From the NCBI GenBank assembly GCA_949077355.1, contig CARUQW010000050.1, positions 959 through 7,755 on the forward strand: DNA of 6,797 nucleotides, read 5' to 3'. The DNA comes from an uncultured Clostridia bacterium. Its GTDB lineage: Bacteria; Bacillota; Clostridia; TANB77; CAG-508. The position numbers were made by a program, and so were the translations under genes. The notes beneath the pieces were generated by a model. That model saw only the letters and a list, made by a program, of their open reading frames with translations, searched no databases and was not told the DNA's origin. Shown here piece after piece: positions 5,985 through 6,797 of the stretch. Each line of letters starts with the position of its first letter. Position 1 is the stretch's first letter.

Positions 5985-6797
5985 TTATTTTTCCTTTCTT
6001 GTTCCTATTTTTAATAAACTATTGGTGATAATACTGTTGTAAATTGCTATTAAAACAATTCCCCAGAACATTGTCATTCCAAAACTACTAATTGGTATCC
6101 AATTTATAAAACAGAACGTTACTACCATAATCATAATTGGTACTATTTTAATAAAAAAGTTTTTATAAGCTTCTTTTCTTTCTTCTGCTTTTTCTAATAA
6201 TTTGCTTACTAAAACATAGTTTAACACCAATGTTACTAATATTCCTAAAATTCCTTCTAATGATAGCACAACATTTGTATATCGAATCACAATTGTAAAT
6301 ACTGCTATAAATCCTATATAAGAAATGATTCCTAATACTCCTATTGCCTTATATTTTAGGATGAATGCAATAAGTGCTACTACGATTATTGCTAATACAA
6401 TATAGATTGCTACTTCAACTGGAGTTTCTGTTATATCTGATAAAATATATTGGTTTTCTTTTAAATCATATTTTACTGGTATATTTCCTGTATCCAATAC
6501 GGTTGCCATATTGGAAGCTTGTGTTACATATCCTTGTAATGTTTCATTATCTTTTGAAGCTTTTCCGATAGATAATTGTAATTTTCCCGTTTTCACTGGT
6601 GTTTCAAAACTTGTTGACATGATTTCTTCATCATCTATTTTCATGCTTATTTTCTTTTCAGCACTGGTTGTAGTTTCTTCTGTTGCATTTTCTTGTGTTG
6701 TGTCTTCTTCACTTTCTATTTTTACATATTGATTACTAATATCTTCTAGTTTTTTAGTTCCCTCTTTATTAAATTCAATATCTAAATATACAGTAGT
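5985..6797 (-). CDS. Divergent SecD-like protein, C-terminal part (5' end outside window)
   Basis: The frame is open to the window edge, so the first 270 visible residues are internal to a longer SecD; the ATG at 6644 is not the start. The visible text begins TTVYLDIEFNKEGTKKLEDI, the P1-domain pattern of SecD, followed by an acidic Thr/Glu-rich insert (about 29-48). Then come ISMKIDDEEIMSTSFETPV, equivalent to the usual IAIVLDGxVxSAPxI, and a stretch ending GNIPVKYDL, like the family's GALPVPL. Five membrane helices follow at about 127-148, 151-171, 180-201, 215-233 and 238-262, the number expected after P1. In the third of these, the usual conserved acidic stretch ([14 protein letters not shown] in typical SecD) reads VLNYVLVSKLLEKAEE. 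The aspartate required for proton-coupled export in studied SecD proteins therefore appears replaced. The SecF-like gene starts one base after the stop codon. SecD is well supported by layout and partner gene; retained function is uncertain. Confidence 0.75.
   Translation of the reverse strand, partial: TTVYLDIEFNKEGTKKLEDISNQYVKIESEEDTTQENATEETTTSAEKKISMKIDDEEIMSTSFETPVKTGKLQLSIGKASKDNETLQGYVTQASNMATVLDTGNIPVKYDLKENQYILSDITETPVEVAIYIVLAIIVVALIAFILKYKAIGVLGIISYIGFIAVFTIVIRYTNVVLSLEGILGILVTLVLNYVLVSKLLEKAEERKEAYKNFFIKIVPIMIMVVTFCFINWIPISSFGMTMFWGIVLIAIYNSIITNSLLKIGTRKEK

Noticed and set aside
5985..6644. ATG at 6644 as the start of a 219-residue protein
   Set aside because: The same frame is open through the window edge and the upstream residues fit the SecD P1 domain, so this Met is internal.
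1..6797. CRISPR array, tRNA, rRNA or prophage signature
   Set aside because: No regularly spaced repeats, cloverleaf-like segments or phage gene motifs were seen on either strand; the coding genes fill almost the whole window.

Overview
The window looks like chromosomal DNA of a low-GC Firmicute, most likely an uncultured or gut-associated member of the Clostridia. The reasons are its very AT-rich sequence, consensus sigma-A-type promoters, GGAGG-type ribosome binding sites, a MutL of the endonuclease type, the mutL-miaA gene order, and a SepF with an acidic linker. The taxonomic call is inference from style and gene content only. All recognised genes lie on the minus strand, so the biological order runs from the right edge of the window to the left.

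Right part (6797 to 5327): the 3' portion of a secD-like gene, open at the window edge, is followed one base later by a short secF-like gene. Both keep the recognisable layout of the SecDF protein-export accessory pair. The membrane residues usually needed for proton-driven function appear to be replaced, and the SecF-like protein seems to lack its last two membrane helices. This is the most unusual part of the window. The gap of 169 bases that follows (5158-5326) carries two overlapping hairpins, one of them a probable terminator, and then a clear extended -10 promoter.

Middle part (5157 to 321): a probable four-gene operon starts at that promoter. mutL (mismatch repair endonuclease) overlaps by ATGA with a small four-helix membrane protein of unknown function. 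After 48 bases containing a small palindromic element comes miaA (tRNA dimethylallyltransferase). miaA overlaps by TTGA with an HlyD-like membrane-anchored adaptor protein that starts with TTG.

Left part (320 to 1): a 125-base intergenic region holds a strong TTGACA promoter and an AGGAGGT ribosome binding site for sepF (FtsZ-associated cell-division protein). Only the first 65 codons of sepF are inside the window.

The genes are mostly core functions: export, DNA repair, tRNA modification and division. I see no CRISPR array, prophage, complete transposon, tRNA or rRNA. The points worth attention are the degenerate SecDF pair, the uncharacterised membrane protein coupled to mutL, the HlyD-like protein beside sepF without an export partner, and two hairpins with a shared GGGAC-type loop.
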